Assembly: GCA_002899795.1 (NCBI GenBank)
Contig: PPDG01000123.1
Span: 1 to 9,896, forward strand
Source: Desulfobacteraceae bacterium
Lineage (GTDB): Bacteria; Desulfobacterota; Syntrophobacteria; BM002
DNA: 9,896 nucleotides
Direction of reading: 5' to 3'
Position 1 is the first letter of the stretch; every line of letters starts with the position of its first letter. Shown in pieces: positions 1 through 6,269 of this stretch. Both the position numbers and the translations under genes were made by a program. A model generated the notes under the pieces. The model was not told the origin of the DNA, searched no databases, and worked only from the letters and a program-made list of their open reading frames with translations.

Positions 1-75
1 ACAACCTTGAACGCCCGCAAACTTTTCAAGTTGCCAAAGGTAGACGGGGAGACGACATCTGAGCGGAATGAATAA
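1..75 (+). CDS. 3' end of an upstream gene, possibly a TatD-family hydrolase
   Basis: Frame 1 is open from the window edge to a TAA at 73-75, giving 24 residues that begin TTLNARKLFKLPKV. The pattern TT-x-NA-x-x-LF-x-LP resembles the usual C-terminal end of TatD-type metal-dependent nucleases, where a Thr-Thr-x-Asn-Ala motif precedes Leu-Phe. The stop would overlap the maf start at 68 by 8 bp, as is common within operons. Frame 3 is also open, to a TGA at 60-62, so the frame choice rests only on this short motif. Everything upstream lies outside the window. The family call is tentative. Confidence 0.4.
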   Translation, partial: TTLNARKLFKLPKVDGETTSERNE

Positions 76-664
76 GAACAAAAATAATGAAGCCTTTATC
101 CTAGCCTCAGGTTCTCCGCGGCGTCGAGAACTCTTGCGCCAGCTAGGGTTCTCTTTCACGGTAATTCCCAGCAGACTGGAGGAAACCAACCAGAGGGGCA
201 TGGAACCGAGAGGTCACGCCACCTATTACGCCAAAGAGAAAGCCAGGGAGGTGGCGCAACGGTACCCCGAACAATGGGTATTGGCGGCAGACACCATCGT
301 CGTTGTTGCTGAGGAAATCTTGGGAAAACCAGTCAACGTAACCGAGGCCACGGCCATGCTTTCTCGCTTAAGTGGGCGCAGCCATCATGTCATTACCGGA
401 GTCTGCCTGTTACACACACAATGTGGGGTGGAGGAGAGCCAAGCAGTTGAGACCGCAGTTTTTATGAGAAGGCTCGACGCTGCAGATATTGAAGGCTACA
501 TTGCAACTGGTGAGCCTATGGATAAGGCTGGCGCTTATGGTATCCAGGGCATTGGCGGTTGTTTGGTTCAACGGATCGAGGGTTCTTACTCGAACGTGGT
601 GGGTTTGCCCCTTTGCGAGACCGTGGAGTTATTACGTCGTCATCGAGTTGCTGATCCCTTCTAG
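68..664 (+). CDS. maf: Maf family nucleoside triphosphate pyrophosphatase (dTTP/UTP type)
   Basis: This 198-residue protein is a full-length Maf, a cytoplasmic enzyme that hydrolyses non-canonical or surplus nucleoside triphosphates (dTTP, UTP and modified forms) to the monophosphate and pyrophosphate. Family members were once linked to septum inhibition. Visible hallmarks are the N-terminal ASGSPRRRELL loop (residues 13-23), a lysine in YYAKEKA near 56, the catalytic Asp75 in ADTIVVV followed by GKPV, SGRSHHVITGV, and a C-terminal KAGAYGIQGIGG stretch followed by IEGSYSNVVGLPL. The AYGIQG form resembles the YhdE (dTTP/UTP) branch more than the YceF (m7GTP) branch. The ATG at 68 puts the SGSPRR loop at the usual distance from the N-terminus. 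The stop is TAG, and yggS starts 16 bp later, so the two are probably cotranscribed. Confidence 0.95.
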   Translation: MNKNKNNEAFILASGSPRRRELLRQLGFSFTVIPSRLEETNQRGMEPRGHATYYAKEKAREVAQRYPEQWVLAADTIVVVAEEILGKPVNVTEATAMLSRLSGRSHHVITGVCLLHTQCGVEESQAVETAVFMRRLDAADIEGYIATGEPMDKAGAYGIQGIGGCLVQRIEGSYSNVVGLPLCETVELLRRHRVADPF

Positions 665-680
665 CTTCAGTGGTGAGAAA

Positions 681-1367
681 ATGTCGGTTGCAGAAAACCT
701 CGCCCAGGTCAGAGAGCAGGTAGCGGATGCTGCCATCCGCTCTAACCGCTCACCCGAATCGGTGAAACTGGTCGGTGTCACTAAGACCGTAGAGTTTGAA
801 CGTATCAAGGAAGCGGTATCAGCGGGTCTGCAAATATTGGGAGAGAATTACGTCCAAGAAGCCCAAAACAAAATCGAACAGGTGGGAGGCCAGGCAAGTT
901 GGCATTTCATTGGGCGTTTGCAGAGTAACAAAGCAAAATACGCGGTTAAGCTCTTCGACCTTATTCAAACTGTCGATACTCTGAAACTGGCTACTGAATT
1001 GAACCGCCGCGCTCAACCTTTAGGGCGAGTGCTTCCCATCATCATCCAGGTGAACCTCGCCGGCGAAGCGAGTAAGGGTGGTGTTCATCCGGCCAAGTGC
1101 ATCCAACTAATCCGAGAGATCTCCGAATTCACTAATCTACAAATCCGAGGGCTTATGACCATGCCGCCTTTCTTCAACGATCCGGAACGTGCCAGGCCAC
1201 ACTTTCGCCGGTTGAGAGAGCTGAGCCAGGAGATAGCCGAGGCTCAGTTACCTGATGTTGAAATGCATGAACTGTCCATGGGTATGTCTGGCGATTTTGA
1301 GGTGGCCATCGAGGAAGGCGCAACACTTATTCGAGTGGGAACTGCTATTTTTGGAGAGCGACCGTAA
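681..1367 (+). CDS. yggS: YggS/PLPBP family pyridoxal-phosphate-binding protein
   Basis: This 228-residue protein belongs to the single-domain alanine-racemase-fold family (YggS, PROSC/PLPBP). It carries PLP without known catalysis and helps keep vitamin B6 and amino-acid pools balanced in the cytosol. Lys35 in VGVTKT is the expected Schiff-base lysine. Other family blocks are GENYVQEAQNK, WHFIGRLQSNKAK, IQTVDT, QVNLAGEASKGG, GLMTMPP, and the terminal LSMGMSGDFEVAIEEG and RVGTAIFGERP segments that bind the phosphate. The frame is open back to 489, but that part overlaps maf and does not resemble the family. The ATG at 681 is preceded by GGTGAG at 672-677 and gives the standard length. Its 3' end overlaps the rlmB-like gene tail-to-tail by 23 bp. 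Confidence 0.95.
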   Translation: MSVAENLAQVREQVADAAIRSNRSPESVKLVGVTKTVEFERIKEAVSAGLQILGENYVQEAQNKIEQVGGQASWHFIGRLQSNKAKYAVKLFDLIQTVDTLKLATELNRRAQPLGRVLPIIIQVNLAGEASKGGVHPAKCIQLIREISEFTNLQIRGLMTMPPFFNDPERARPHFRRLRELSQEIAEAQLPDVEMHELSMGMSGDFEVAIEEGATLIRVGTAIFGERP

Positions 1368-2094
1368 GTCGTTGCCGCATTGTCTCATACAAAGCCATAG
1401 CACCAGCCGCTGCAGCATTGAACGAATCGAGCCGTCCTTGCTGGGGAATTGCAGCGAGTAGATCGCAAGTCTGCCTCACCAGCGGTCGGATGCCTTTGGC
1501 CTCTCCGCCGATCACCAGAGCCGTCGGCTGACAGAGATCGAGTTCATAAAGATACCGGTCCGCTTCCATGGTCAATCCCACCACCCAGATTCCTTGTTTT
1601 TTGAAAAGCTCCAGGGTTCGCTTCAAATTGGTTACCCGAGCAACGTCCATGTGCTCAAGAGCACCGGCTGAGGCCTTGGCTACCGCAGCAGTCAGAGAGG
1701 CAGCCCGATCTTTTGGCACCACCACTCCGTGAGCTCCACAGACATAGGCGCTACGTATGAGACCACCCAGATTCTGGGGATCCTGGATACCGTCCAATAC
1801 TAAGATAAGTGCAGGGTCGTCACGCTGGGCCGCTTCGAGGATGTCATCCAGATCGACGAATGAAGAAGGAGAGAGGAGCGCTACAATTCCTTGGTGGGCA
1901 GTGGTCCCTGCCCTGGCGTCCAACCGTTGCCGCTCGTGAGAGCGGATTTTGATGCCGAGTTCCCTCGCCTGGGCGAGGATTTCTGCAACAGTGCGGTTCT
2001 GTCCACTCCGGCTTACCCAGATTTCCCTGACCCTGTGGCCACGAGCTGTAAGCGCTTCGCGGACTGGATGTATACCGTAAATAGTTTCTATCAT
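1345..2094 (-). CDS. rlmB: 23S rRNA (guanosine-2'-O-)-methyltransferase, RlmB/TrmH family
   Basis: This 249-residue SPOUT-class RNA methyltransferase probably methylates the ribose 2'-OH of a 23S rRNA guanosine (G2251 in E. coli) using S-adenosylmethionine. The N-terminal substrate-binding domain opens with IYGIHPVREAL (residues 5-15). The knotted catalytic domain shows motif 1 at 101-117 (DGIQDPQNLGGLIRSAY, with Asn108 and Arg114), motif 2 at 195-203 (IGGEAKGIR) and motif 3 at 216-227 (IPQQGRLDSFNA). These match TrmH-type enzymes, and the N-terminal domain and length favour the RlmB group. A paralogous TrmH-family target cannot be excluded. The gene starts 14 bp after the gmk stop, so it likely sits at the end of the remA-gmk-rlmB transcript. 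Its stop lies inside yggS. Confidence 0.92.
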   Translation of the reverse strand: MIETIYGIHPVREALTARGHRVREIWVSRSGQNRTVAEILAQARELGIKIRSHERQRLDARAGTTAHQGIVALLSPSSFVDLDDILEAAQRDDPALILVLDGIQDPQNLGGLIRSAYVCGAHGVVVPKDRAASLTAAVAKASAGALEHMDVARVTNLKRTLELFKKQGIWVVGLTMEADRYLYELDLCQPTALVIGGEAKGIRPLVRQTCDLLAAIPQQGRLDSFNAAAAGAMALYETMRQRLTVALQK

Positions 2095-2108
2095 GTAAAG
2101 TGCAGAGC

Positions 2109-2720
2109 TCAGTCCGGTTGGATCAGATTACGTACTCGCGGGAGAATCGCCTGTCGCCGGCAACGTGTGGAGAGGATGATAGCTGCGAGCGCCTCTACAG
2201 CTTCCTCCAGAACATCATTGATTATCAAGTAATCATACCAAGACGCCTCTCCAAGTTCTCTGGAGGCGCTGTCAAGCCTGGCCTCCACATCCCCCCCCTG
2301 TTCGGTACCCCTTTCATTAAGACGTTTCTTCAAGGTCTCACGATCAGGAGGCAAAACGAAAATGAAACAGGCGCGGGGAAAATGCTCTTTCACCTGGCGA
2401 GCACCCTGGACGTCAATCTCCAGAAGCAGGTCCCGCCGGTCATTCAGGTGTTTTTCTAACTGCGCCCGAGAAGTTCCGTAGTAATTCCCGTGGACTTGGG
2501 CACACTCAGCAAAAGCACCCGCCTCTTTCATCTCAAGAAAAGTCTCCAATGAGACGAAATGGTAATCTCGACCATCTGACTCTCCTTGGCGCGGTGCCCT
2601 GGTGGTATAGGAAATCGAGTAGGCGAGCTCGGGAAATCTCTTCCGCACTCCTTCCCGCAAACTTGACTTTCCCACCCCTGATGGGCCAGAAAGCACGAAG
2701 AGTTGCCCAGTAGAGTCCAT
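2109..2720 (-). CDS. gmk: Guanylate kinase
   Basis: This 203-residue guanylate kinase transfers phosphate from ATP to GMP or dGMP, an essential step between the purine monophosphate pool and GTP or dGTP. The P-loop GPSGVGKSS lies at residues 12-20. The GMP-binding part shows SISYTTRAPRQGE followed by DGRDYHF, then LLLEIDVQGARQV, and an arginine-rich lid region with RLNERGTEQGGD. The length is normal for the family. A GTG at 2723 lies one codon upstream in frame. I chose the ATG at 2718-2720 because it overlaps the remA stop as TGATG, a common coupling arrangement, and ATG is the stronger start. The stop is TGA, and the rlmB-like gene follows after 14 bp. Confidence 0.96.
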   Translation of the reverse strand: MDSTGQLFVLSGPSGVGKSSLREGVRKRFPELAYSISYTTRAPRQGESDGRDYHFVSLETFLEMKEAGAFAECAQVHGNYYGTSRAQLEKHLNDRRDLLLEIDVQGARQVKEHFPRACFIFVLPPDRETLKKRLNERGTEQGGDVEARLDSASRELGEASWYDYLIINDVLEEAVEALAAIILSTRCRRQAILPRVRNLIQPD

Positions 2721-2995
2721 CACTTTATCTTGCTATCGCCATCTTTGCCAAGAGAATCGGCCATAAACCGTTGGGCAATTGTCTCAGCCTGCACTCCGGA
2801 AAGAATGACGTGATTGCTGTCGGTAATGATGATTGCCCGAGTGCGTCGCCCCATGGTGGCATCAATGAGTTTCTTGGCCATCTTGGCGTCCTCTTTCAGC
2901 CGCTTCATTGGTGCAGATCCGGGGGAAACAATAGCAACTACTCGATCTACCACCACCGTGTTACCAAAACCGATGTTTAAAAGTCTTCCCTCCAT
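2720..2995 (-). CDS. remA: RemA-like (DUF370/YlzA) regulator
   Basis: This 91-residue protein matches the DUF370/RemA family along its length: an [20 protein letters not shown] opening, a [11 protein letters not shown] segment (residues 24-34), then [19 protein letters not shown] and the ETIAQRF C-terminal part. In Bacillus subtilis RemA is an oligomeric DNA-binding activator of biofilm matrix and osmoprotection genes. In Gram-negative relatives the role is largely untested, so I do not claim a matrix function here. The ATG at 2995 has a good ribosome binding site (GGTGGAG). The TGA stop overlaps the gmk ATG, a pairing seen in many bacteria. A 147 bp gap separates it from yicC upstream, so it may have its own leader. 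Confidence 0.92.
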   Translation of the reverse strand: MEGRLLNIGFGNTVVVDRVVAIVSPGSAPMKRLKEDAKMAKKLIDATMGRRTRAIIITDSNHVILSGVQAETIAQRFMADSLGKDGDSKIK

Positions 2996-3000
2996 TTCAA

Positions 3001-3007
3001 CTCCACC
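3001..3007 (-). promoter_or_regulatory. Ribosome binding site of the remA-like gene
   Basis: On the minus strand GGTGGAG ends 5 nt before the remA ATG at 2995. This is one of the clearest Shine-Dalgarno matches in the window, and it fixes the start of the small gene. Confidence 0.7.
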
Positions 3008-3064
3008 TTCCGACGAATGGTGCCCTGAGGCAATTTCGCCCGAGCTGTGTTGAGAGCAAATTCG

Positions 3065-3100
3065 AGTCCAGAACTATCCTGACGTTCGTCAGTTCAGACT
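3065..3100. repeat. Imperfect inverted repeat in the yicC-remA gap
   Basis: The 147 bp between yicC and remA contains nested complementary arms: AGTC (3065-3068) with GACT (3097-3100), GAACT (3071-3075) with AGTTC (3091-3095), and GACG (3081-3084) with CGTC (3087-3090). The centre can also be read as the palindrome CTGACG-TT-CGTCAG at 3079-3092. No T-run follows on the minus strand, so it does not look like a standard intrinsic terminator for yicC. It could be an operator or a folded leader for remA, or chance. Confidence 0.35.
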
Positions 3101-3142
3101 GTCACCTTGCCTTTTTTGCCTTAGTCGTTCTACTAAAAGCCC

Positions 3143-4021
3143 CTATTCAACGTTTTGTAACTGTTCCCGGAACCTCTCAAGCTCTGTCTTCATCTGGATT
3201 ACTTTTTGAGCGATTTCCAGATCGTTCGTCTTGGAGCCTATGGTGTTGACCTCCCGGTGCATTTCCTGCAGGAGAAATTCCAACTGGCGACCCCGGGGAC
3301 CTTCTGCTTCGAGTAGATCACTGAACTGTCGGATATGGCTTTGCAAGCGCACTAACTCCTCATTGATATCGCTTTTTTCGGCGAAAAAAGCAACTTCCTG
3401 AGCCAAACGCGCCTCATCCAACTCCGCCTCACCAAGCAGATCCTGAATCCTTTTCTGTAGTCGATCCCGGACGTCTTGAACCACAAGCGGTGCCCGGGTC
3501 TCAACTTCCCCGGTTAGAACCTCAAGTTGGTGCAGTCGCCTGCTGAGATCACTTGTCATTGCCTCCCCTTCCTCCTTCCGCATGAGGAGACAGTTACTGA
3601 CCGCCTGATCGAGAGCCGTCTCCACGGCTCTCCAAGCTTTTCCCCTGCTTTCCTCGTCTTCTTGGAAAGCAAATAGGTCCCGGAAATTTAAAAGAGATTC
3701 CAACCTGAGATCCCCTTCGAGTCCCAGTTCCTCTTGGAGAATGAGAAGCAGCCTTTTGTACGTTTTGGCCAACTCGGTATCTACAGTGAGATGTTGCACT
3801 TTATCCAACGTATCATCGGCAAGAACACTGACCTCTATGCGTCCTCTGGAAAACTTTGAACTGACCCTTTTCTTAATATCCTCTTCAAAATCGCTGTATT
3901 TGCGAGGTAATTTAATTCGGATATCACAGAAACGGTGATTGAGTGTCCGGAGCTCAATCGTGAACCGGTAACCATCAGCCCCGGCCTCGCCACGTCCAAA
4001 AGCTGTCATGCTATGAAGCAC
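3143..4021 (-). CDS. yicC: YicC/YloC family endoribonuclease
   Basis: This 292-residue protein is a full-length YicC/YloC family member. The family has endoribonuclease activity and in E. coli is linked to RNA decay and sRNA turnover. The N-terminal domain opens MLHSMTAFGRGEAG and continues with IELRTLNHRFCDIRIKLPR. The C-terminal DUF1732 part ends with REVNTIGSKTNDLEIAQ followed by the MKTELERFREQLQNVE block, the most conserved region of the family. The start is a GTG at 4019-4021. I prefer it over the ATG four codons later because family members normally begin with M-x-x-SMT-x-FG, and GGAG lies about 8 nt upstream. In many bacteria yicC sits beside remA and gmk, as here. Confidence 0.93.
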   Translation of the reverse strand: MLHSMTAFGRGEAGADGYRFTIELRTLNHRFCDIRIKLPRKYSDFEEDIKKRVSSKFSRGRIEVSVLADDTLDKVQHLTVDTELAKTYKRLLLILQEELGLEGDLRLESLLNFRDLFAFQEDEESRGKAWRAVETALDQAVSNCLLMRKEEGEAMTSDLSRRLHQLEVLTGEVETRAPLVVQDVRDRLQKRIQDLLGEAELDEARLAQEVAFFAEKSDINEELVRLQSHIRQFSDLLEAEGPRGRQLEFLLQEMHREVNTIGSKTNDLEIAQKVIQMKTELERFREQLQNVE

Positions 4022-4073
4022 TACTCTACTCCGATCTGGTTATGCTAGCCCTCAGAGGATAGTATGAAGATTT

Positions 4074-4150
4074 CGTAGGGGCGGGCTTTACGCCCGCCCG
4101 AAAAATCCAAGTCGCACGTCCAGGCGGGCGGGGATAAACCCCGCCCCTAC
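4074..4150. repeat. Compound GC-rich inverted repeat (REP/BIME-like)
   Basis: The gap between DUF4416 and yicC holds two strong hairpins inside one larger inverted repeat. Hairpin 1 pairs GGGCGGGC (4079-4086) with GCCCGCCC (4092-4099) around a TTTAC loop. Hairpin 2 pairs GGGCGGGG (4126-4133) with CCCCGCCC (4139-4146) around ATAAA. The outer arms GTAGGGGCGGG (4075-4085) and CCCGCCCCTAC (4140-4150) are exact 11 bp complements, so the whole unit could also fold as one long stem. It is much richer in GC than its surroundings. Such GTAGGGGCGGG units are known to me as dispersed extragenic palindromes in various bacteria. It may slow transcription or protect mRNA ends between DUF4416 and yicC, but no T-run follows on either strand. 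Confidence 0.75.
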
Positions 4151-4184
4151 ATTTATGAGAGTCGCTTAACCTATTTTCCTTATC

Positions 4185-4733
4185 CTATTTGCTCTCCGTG
4201 GTTCTTCCTTCAGTGCGTAGCTGCAGCAAATATTTCTGTCTTAAGGCTCTAAGCCAGTTCCGTACTTTGGGTTCTGCATAATCTGGGAAGGTCCAAACCA
4301 GCGGTCGATAGTCCCGATCACGATAAATCAGAGTCAAATTTGCGTAGATACCACTACTCAGATAGATCCGATGGGCGTAGTTCTTGCCGCTCGCCAACAC
4401 CAACCGTTCGGCCAGCAGATAGCCCGGATCGATGTTTACGCGTCGACTTCCCCCTGCACTCTGTTCAGTCTCCAGAAGATTGGTCTGTACTTTGATCTGT
4501 GCCAAGTCCTCCTGTGAGATGAGACCATCGAAGCTGGCAAATCGTCTGAACAGAGGCTGTCCCATCTCGGCATAGTAGTAGTCGGTATGGTCAAACGCTA
4601 TCAGTTCACTAACAAAATCCAGTATCCCACAAGGTCCGGTCAGTTTAGACAATACTTTGACGATGTGCTCCGCAGAACCGGCAATTACACTCACAAAGAG
4701 CTTTGCTGGTTTCGGATCTTGGGGAATGCTCAT
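4185..4733 (-). CDS. DUF4416 family protein
   Basis: This 182-residue protein matches DUF4416, a family of unknown function that I associate mainly with Desulfobacterota and related lineages. Recognisable features are an opening with PKPAKLFVSVI near residues 7-17, FDHTDYYYAEMGQPLFRRF, VNIDPGYLLAERLVLASGKN, AHRIYLSSGIYANLTLIYRD, and a TFPDYAEPKVRNWL segment near the end. The repeated aromatic and acidic residues suggest a globular soluble protein, with no signal peptide or membrane span. The frame is open further upstream to 4847, but that part lies inside ugd. The ATG at 4731-4733 starts 28 bp after the ugd stop and gives the family-like N-terminus. Adjacency to ugd and hldA hints at an envelope link, which is inference. 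The stop is TAG. Confidence 0.85.
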   Translation of the reverse strand: MSIPQDPKPAKLFVSVIAGSAEHIVKVLSKLTGPCGILDFVSELIAFDHTDYYYAEMGQPLFRRFASFDGLISQEDLAQIKVQTNLLETEQSAGGSRRVNIDPGYLLAERLVLASGKNYAHRIYLSSGIYANLTLIYRDRDYRPLVWTFPDYAEPKVRNWLRALRQKYLLQLRTEGRTTESK

Positions 4734-4761
4734 ATACGCTTCTACAATGGCCGGAAGTTTG

Positions 4762-6072
4762 TCAGGCAGAGGTTTGTCGGCCAACGCAGGTATAGTGAAA
4801 TCCGAGGGCCTGCATTTTCTTCGGCTCGTAAATATTTCTGAGATCAACCACCACCGGCTCTTTCAAGAGTTCGGCCATCCGTTTCCAATTCAGGTTCCGA
4901 AACTGGTTCCATTCCGTAATAATTACCAGGCCGTGAGCACCATTGGCAGCATCGTAGGCATCCTTGGCGTAGTATATACTTTTCAGCATTTTCCGGGCTT
5001 CCTTCATCCCTGCCGGGTCGAAGGCACGAATCTTGGCACCCTGCCGTTGCAAACTCCTAATAATGGCAATGGATGGAGCCTCTCGCATGTCATCTGTATT
5101 GGGCTTGAAGGTAAGGCCCAAAATTGCCAGGCTCTTACCCTTCACTCCTCCCAAAGCTTGGTTGATCTTTGCGACCATGAGTTTTCTTTGCCGTTTGTTA
5201 ACTCTGATTACCGCCTTTACAATCTCAAAGCTGTAGCCGTGATCGTGGCCAATCTTGTCGATAGCCTTAATGTCTTTCGGAAAACAGGAGCCACCAAAAC
5301 CGGGGCCGGCATGGAGGAATTTTGGCCCTATGCGACCGTCTAATCCCATTCCTTTGGCCACTTGGTGAACATCGGCACCCACTTGTTCACAGATATTGGC
5401 CATCTCATTGATAAACGAAACCTTGGTGGCAAGAAAAGCATTGGAGGCGTATTTGATCATCTCCGAAGTCTGTACATCAGTGACCACAAAAGGGGTCTCA
5501 ATAAGATAAAGCGGACTGTAGAGGTCCTTCAAAATGGCGACGGCCTGGTCGCTCTCAGCTCCTATCACCACCCGATTGGGCCGCATGAAATCCTCTATTG
5601 CCGCCCCCTCTCTAAGAAATTCAGGATTCGACACCACATCGAAGGCCACCTCGGACTCGCGTTGTTCTTCGATTATCTGGCTGATCATCTGACCTGTGCC
5701 GACGGGGACCGTGCTTTTCGTTACGATCACCTTATAGCCGTCGAGATTCTGACCGATGGTGACTGCCACCTCACGTATGTATTTGAGATCAGCACCACCG
5801 TCAGGCGCAGAAGGAGTGCCTACTGCAATGAAAACAACCAGGGCTTGCCTGATTGCACTTCCCGCGTCGGTTGTGAAACTCAAGCGGCCTTGCTTGACAT
5901 TCTTAGAGACGAGCTCAGCGAGCCCCGGCTCATAAAACGGCACTTCTCCCTGTTTCAGGAGCTCGATCCTGGCCTCATCCTTGTCTACGCAGGTGACGCT
6001 GACATCAAACTCAGCAAAACAGGCACCGGTTACCAATCCCACATAACCAACGCCGACTACACAGATATGCAT
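4762..6072 (-). CDS. ugd: UDP-glucose 6-dehydrogenase
   Basis: This 436-residue enzyme oxidises UDP-glucose to UDP-glucuronate with two NAD+ per turnover, supplying precursor for acidic surface polysaccharides or modified lipid A sugars. The N-terminal Rossmann domain shows GVGYVG (residues 7-12). Further blocks are VTKSTVPVGTG (117-127), SNPEFLREGAAIEDF (148-162), and EMIKYASNAFLA with Lys207 and Asn211. The catalytic Cys263 is in GFGGSCFPKD, with Asp267 following. The C-terminal UDP-binding domain has LGLTFKPNTDDMREAPS (318-334). All expected catalytic residues are present, so it should be active. The ATG at 6072 sits directly before the Rossmann motif. A 197 bp gap to hldA upstream suggests a separate promoter, though I see no convincing one. 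The stop is TGA. Confidence 0.96.
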   Translation of the reverse strand: MHICVVGVGYVGLVTGACFAEFDVSVTCVDKDEARIELLKQGEVPFYEPGLAELVSKNVKQGRLSFTTDAGSAIRQALVVFIAVGTPSAPDGGADLKYIREVAVTIGQNLDGYKVIVTKSTVPVGTGQMISQIIEEQRESEVAFDVVSNPEFLREGAAIEDFMRPNRVVIGAESDQAVAILKDLYSPLYLIETPFVVTDVQTSEMIKYASNAFLATKVSFINEMANICEQVGADVHQVAKGMGLDGRIGPKFLHAGPGFGGSCFPKDIKAIDKIGHDHGYSFEIVKAVIRVNKRQRKLMVAKINQALGGVKGKSLAILGLTFKPNTDDMREAPSIAIIRSLQRQGAKIRAFDPAGMKEARKMLKSIYYAKDAYDAANGAHGLVIITEWNQFRNLNWKRMAELLKEPVVVDLRNIYEPKKMQALGFHYTCVGRQTSA

Positions 6073-6134
6073 TGGTGTTACCCCGCAGATATGAGATATA
6101 GATCACGATAGAAGTGTTGGAGGTGTATAGTAAA

Positions 6135-6241
6135 CACAGGGAAAGGATAGTCGTCATCCGGGCTAGCCAATCTCTTTTACTCAATTCCCTGTGGACGCAC
6201 TAGTTTTTAGCAATAATCATTCCAATCCTCTAACCCGGATG
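6135..6241. repeat. Two interleaved inverted repeats upstream of ugd
   Basis: The 197 bp between hldA and ugd carries two inverted repeats whose arms alternate. Pair A is CACAGGGAA (6135-6143) with TTCCCTGTG (6185-6193), a perfect 9 bp match. Pair B is CATCCGGGCTAG (6155-6166) with CTAACCCGGATG (6230-6241), 11 of 12 complementary. Because the order is A-B-A'-B', both stems could form together only as a pseudoknot. On the minus strand this lies after hldA and before the ugd start. I find no T-run typical of a terminator and no known riboswitch consensus, so the function is unknown. Confidence 0.45.
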
Positions 6242-6269
6242 GCTGTTTTCAGCTGCATCACCGATCACT

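Noticed and set aside
489..680. N-terminal extension of the yggS frame inside maf
   Set aside because: The extension overlaps maf in another frame and bears no resemblance to YggS N-termini; the ATG at 681 gives the standard protein.
3101..3130. T-rich CCTTTTTTGCC stretch after yicC as a terminator
   Set aside because: For the minus-strand transcript it is an A-run, not a T-run, and no stem precedes it in the right orientation.
4074..4150. Reading the GC-rich palindrome as a classical intrinsic terminator
   Set aside because: The stems are strong, but no run of T follows on either strand; A-rich bases after hairpin 1 are too far from hairpin 2 to act as a T-tract for it.
4734..4847. Upstream extension of the DUF4416 frame
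   Set aside because: It lies within the ugd 3' end in another frame and is not family-like; the ATG at 4733 fits better.
5362..6111. Long plus-strand open frame of 249 codons opposite ugd
   Set aside because: It is antisense to a well-supported UDP-glucose dehydrogenase and shows no recognisable motif, so it is a shadow of ugd codon use.
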